DNA of 64,000 bases. It comes from Sabellastarte sp. h YS-2021. Lineage: Eukaryota; Annelida; Polychaeta; Sabellida; Sabellidae. This document shows, piece by piece, positions 61,444-64,000 of the stretch (its first letter is position 1; every line of letters starts with the position of its first letter). The notes below the pieces were generated by a model that was given only the letters and a program-made list of their open reading frames with translations, was not told the origin of the DNA and did no database searches. A program made the position numbers and the translations under genes. The DNA lies in the NCBI GenBank assembly GCA_964017235.1, contig OZ024931.1, positions 100,830,221-100,894,220 on the forward strand, given 5' to 3'.

Positions 61444-64000
61444 ATGAAAGGTACTCTGCATTGTCATTTTGGGTAGTCATACCTACACAGAGGTGACAGC
61501 CTATCATCAGATGTCAAACTTGCTAACCCACAAGGACATTCTATTTTGTCAAGCATAAGAAATCATATCAGAAGCACTAAACTATTCCCACTAAAGGTAG
61601 CACAAGTGATAAAGCCTGCCTTTCCTCTCAGTTAATCACACATATTTAGTGTTTGATGTCATTTTTATTGCATTAAATTTCATCCACAAGTCACAGAGAA
61701 GAATATTTTTATTATTATTTGCTGTGCATAGTAATTTTTAAAACAATTATCTTAATATTGGACCAATTTTCCTCAAATCAAAAGGAACATAACCTCTAGA
61801 AATTTGCCTTTAAATTGGTATAGATATTAGATTGCTAGCTTCAATAAAACAATCACAAAAATTATTTTAAACAGAGTGCCAGCAAGATTGTGGATCACAC
61901 CAGGTGTTCGTTTTCTTCAAATATTTTTTAAAAAGTCACACCAGTTATTGCAATAAATATGATATAATTAATATACTATAACACAATAAAATGATATAGA
62001 GTTAGGGATATTTAAATATGGACTTCTTTATTATATGGATTTAATTTTGTCAAAGTTGTGATTTTTATGTCTCATGCAACAGCAACAACCAGGGTCATAT
62101 TATGACAGGTACTCTGCATTGTTATTTTGGGGAGTCATACCTACACAGAGGTGACAGCCTATATCATTAGATGTCAAACTTGCTAACCCACAAGGACATT
62201 CTATTTTGTCGAGGATAAGAAATCATATCTCAAGCAGTAAACTATTCCCACTAAAGGTAGCACAAGTGATAAAGCCTGCCTTTCCTCTCAGTTAATCACA
62301 CATATTTAGTGTTTGATGTCATTTTTATTGCATTAAATTTCATACACAAGTCACAGAGAAGAATATTATGTATTATTATTTGCTGTGCATAGTAATTTTT
62401 AAAACATTTACCTTAATATTGGACCAATTTTCCTCAAATCAAAAGGAACATAACCTCTAGAAATTTGCCATTAAATTGGTATAGATATTATATGGCTAGC
62501 TTCAATAAAACAATCACCAAAACTATTTTAAACACAGTTCCAGCAAGATTGTGGATCACAACAGGTGTTCGTGTTCTTCAAATATTTTAAAAAAAATCAC
62601 ACCAGTTATTGCAATAAATAGGATATAATTAATATACTATAACACAATAAAATGATATAGAGTTAGGGACATTTAAATATGGACTTCTTTATTATGTGGA
62701 TTTAATTTTGTCAAAGGTCAAAGTTGTGATTTTTATGTCTCATGCAACAGCAACAGCCAGGGTCATATTATGAAAGGTACTCTGCATTGTCATTTTGGGT
62801 AGTCATACCTACACAGAGGTGACAGCCTATCATCAGATGTCAAACTTGCTAACCCACAAGGACATTCTATTTTGTCAAGCATAAGAAATCATATCAGAAG
62901 CACTAAACTATTCCCACTAAAGGTAGCACAAGTGATAAAGCCTGCCTTTCCTCTCAGTTAATCACACATATTTAGTGTTTGATGTCATTTTTATTGCATT
63001 AAATTTCATCCACAAGTCACAGAGAAGAATATTTTTATTATTATTTGCTGTGCATAGTAATTTTTAAAACAATTATCTTAATATTGGACCAATTTTCCTC
63101 AAATCAAAAGGAACATAACCTCTAGAAATTTGCCTTTAAATTGGTATAGATATTAGATTGCTAGCTTCAATAAAACAATCACAAAAATTATTTTAAACAG
63201 AGTGCCAGCAAGATTGTGGATCACACCAGGTGTTCGTTTTCTTCAAATATTTTTTAAAAAGTCACACCAGTTATTGCAATAAATATGATATAATTAATAT
63301 ACTATAACACAATAAAATGATATAGAGTTAGGGATATTTAAATATGGACTTCTTTATTATATGGATTTAATTTTGTCAAAGTTGTGATTTTTATGTCTCA
63401 TGCAACAGCAACAACCAGGGTCATATTATGACAGGTACTCTGCATTGTTATTTTGGGGAGTCATACCTACACAGAGGTGACAGCCTATATCATTAGATGT
63501 CAAACTTGCTAACCCACAAGGACATTCTATTTTGTCGAGGATAAGAAATCATATCTCAAGCAGTAAACTATTCCCACTAAAGGTAGCACAAGTGATAAAG
63601 CCTGCCTTTCCTCTCAGTTAATCACACATATTTAGTGTTTGATGTCATTTTTATTGCATTAAATTTCATACACAAGTCACAGAGAAGAATATTATGTATT
63701 ATTATTTGCTGTGCATAGTAATTTTTAAAACATTTACCTTAATATTGGACCTATTTTCCTCAAATCAAAAGGAACATAACCTCTAGAAATTTGCCATTAA
63801 ATTGGTATAGATATTATATGGCTAGCTTCAATAAAACAATCACCAAAACTATTTTAAACACAGTTCCAGCAAGATTGTGGATCACAACAGGTGTTCGTGT
63901 TCTTCAAATATTTTAAAAAAAATCACACCAGTTATTGCAATAAATAGGATATAATTAATATACTATAACACAATAAAATGATATAGAGTTAGGGACATTT

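Larger units (their letters stand above)
15173..64000. repeat. Satellite array, ~1327-bp dimeric higher-order repeat of ~660-bp monomers
   Basis: Two related AT-rich monomers alternate head to tail. A is about 669 bp: atgacaggtactctgcattg, gcctatatcattag, ggataag, ctcaagcagtaaac, catacacaag, acatttacc, tatggctagc, cacaacaggtgttcgtg. B is about 659 bp: atgaaaggtactctgcattg, gcctatcatcag, gcataag, agcactaaac, catccacaag, acaattatc, attgctagc, cacaccaggtgttcgtt. The A-to-A step is about 1327-1328 bp. About 73 monomers lie in the window and the array continues past 64000. Inner copies are nearly identical and edge copies diverge, as expected for homogenisation by unequal exchange. The 63-codon frame starting at atgaaagg is open only in unaltered B copies. 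It is cut by a TAG in gggtag variants, by a TGA in atctgaagc variants and by an indel in A, so I do not call it a gene. No RNA gene or host gene lies inside. Centromeric or heterochromatic function is possible but not shown. Confidence 0.97.

Noticed and set aside
15173..64000. CRISPR array or telomeric repeat
   Set aside because: Units are ~660 bp with no unique spacers. The single ttaggg per monomer (gagttaggga) is not tandem, so it is not telomeric.
15173..64000. CENP-B-box-like motif supporting a centromere
   Set aside because: Reading A and B monomers by eye, I found no match to the mammalian CENP-B box core, so the centromere idea rests only on array size.

Overview
This 64 kb window looks like repeat-rich nuclear DNA of an invertebrate animal. 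There are no bacterial-style operons, the background is AT-rich, and it carries a metazoan-type DIRS retrotransposon, a decayed LINE, MITE-like DNA and a very long satellite array. The phylum cannot be fixed from the sequence alone. No host gene could be supported anywhere in the window.

Layout. 1-7300 holds old repeats: a diverged ~145-bp tandem family (570-1960), a dead LINE reverse-transcriptase end (2666-3540), and two repeat modules, each a ~400-bp GC-richer head (R) followed by ~150-157-bp tandem units (S) (3745-5975). After 1.2 kb of unremarkable sequence the S family resumes at 7141. It is interrupted at 7300-13777 by an apparently intact DIRS-type tyrosine-recombinase retrotransposon and continues to about 14410. 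A possible antisense coding remnant (14400-14604) and a 122-bp MITE-like inverted repeat (14804-14925) follow. From about 14930 to the right edge the window is one satellite array of alternating ~669-bp (A) and ~659-bp (B) monomers, giving a ~1327-bp dimeric higher-order unit. About 73 monomers are visible and the array runs off the window.

The DIRS element has a Gag-like ORF, a reverse transcriptase/RNase H ORF and a tyrosine recombinase (YR) with all catalytic residues visible. It has 174-bp inverted repeats with one mismatch, and an internal complementary region whose two halves match the two outer ends. Gag (7617-9815) and the YR frame are the same reading frame, separated only by one TGA followed by CAGTTA, which fits the CARYYA stop-readthrough context. 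Right after that stop the same frame encodes a strongly Cys-rich stretch (14 Cys in 65 residues), then stays open for ~620 more codons opposite the RT/RNase H gene before entering the recombinase. This is the most interesting signal in the window: it suggests a Gag/Cys-rich/YR product made in a second frame across the RT gene.

The satellite shows three zones with different B variants, a ~5.7-kb block copied at an offset of 7292 bp, four register breaks caused by hybrid or missing monomers, and a T/A tract whose boundary slides while its total length stays at 12. The 63-residue reading frames in some B monomers are disrupted in most copies and are not treated as genes.
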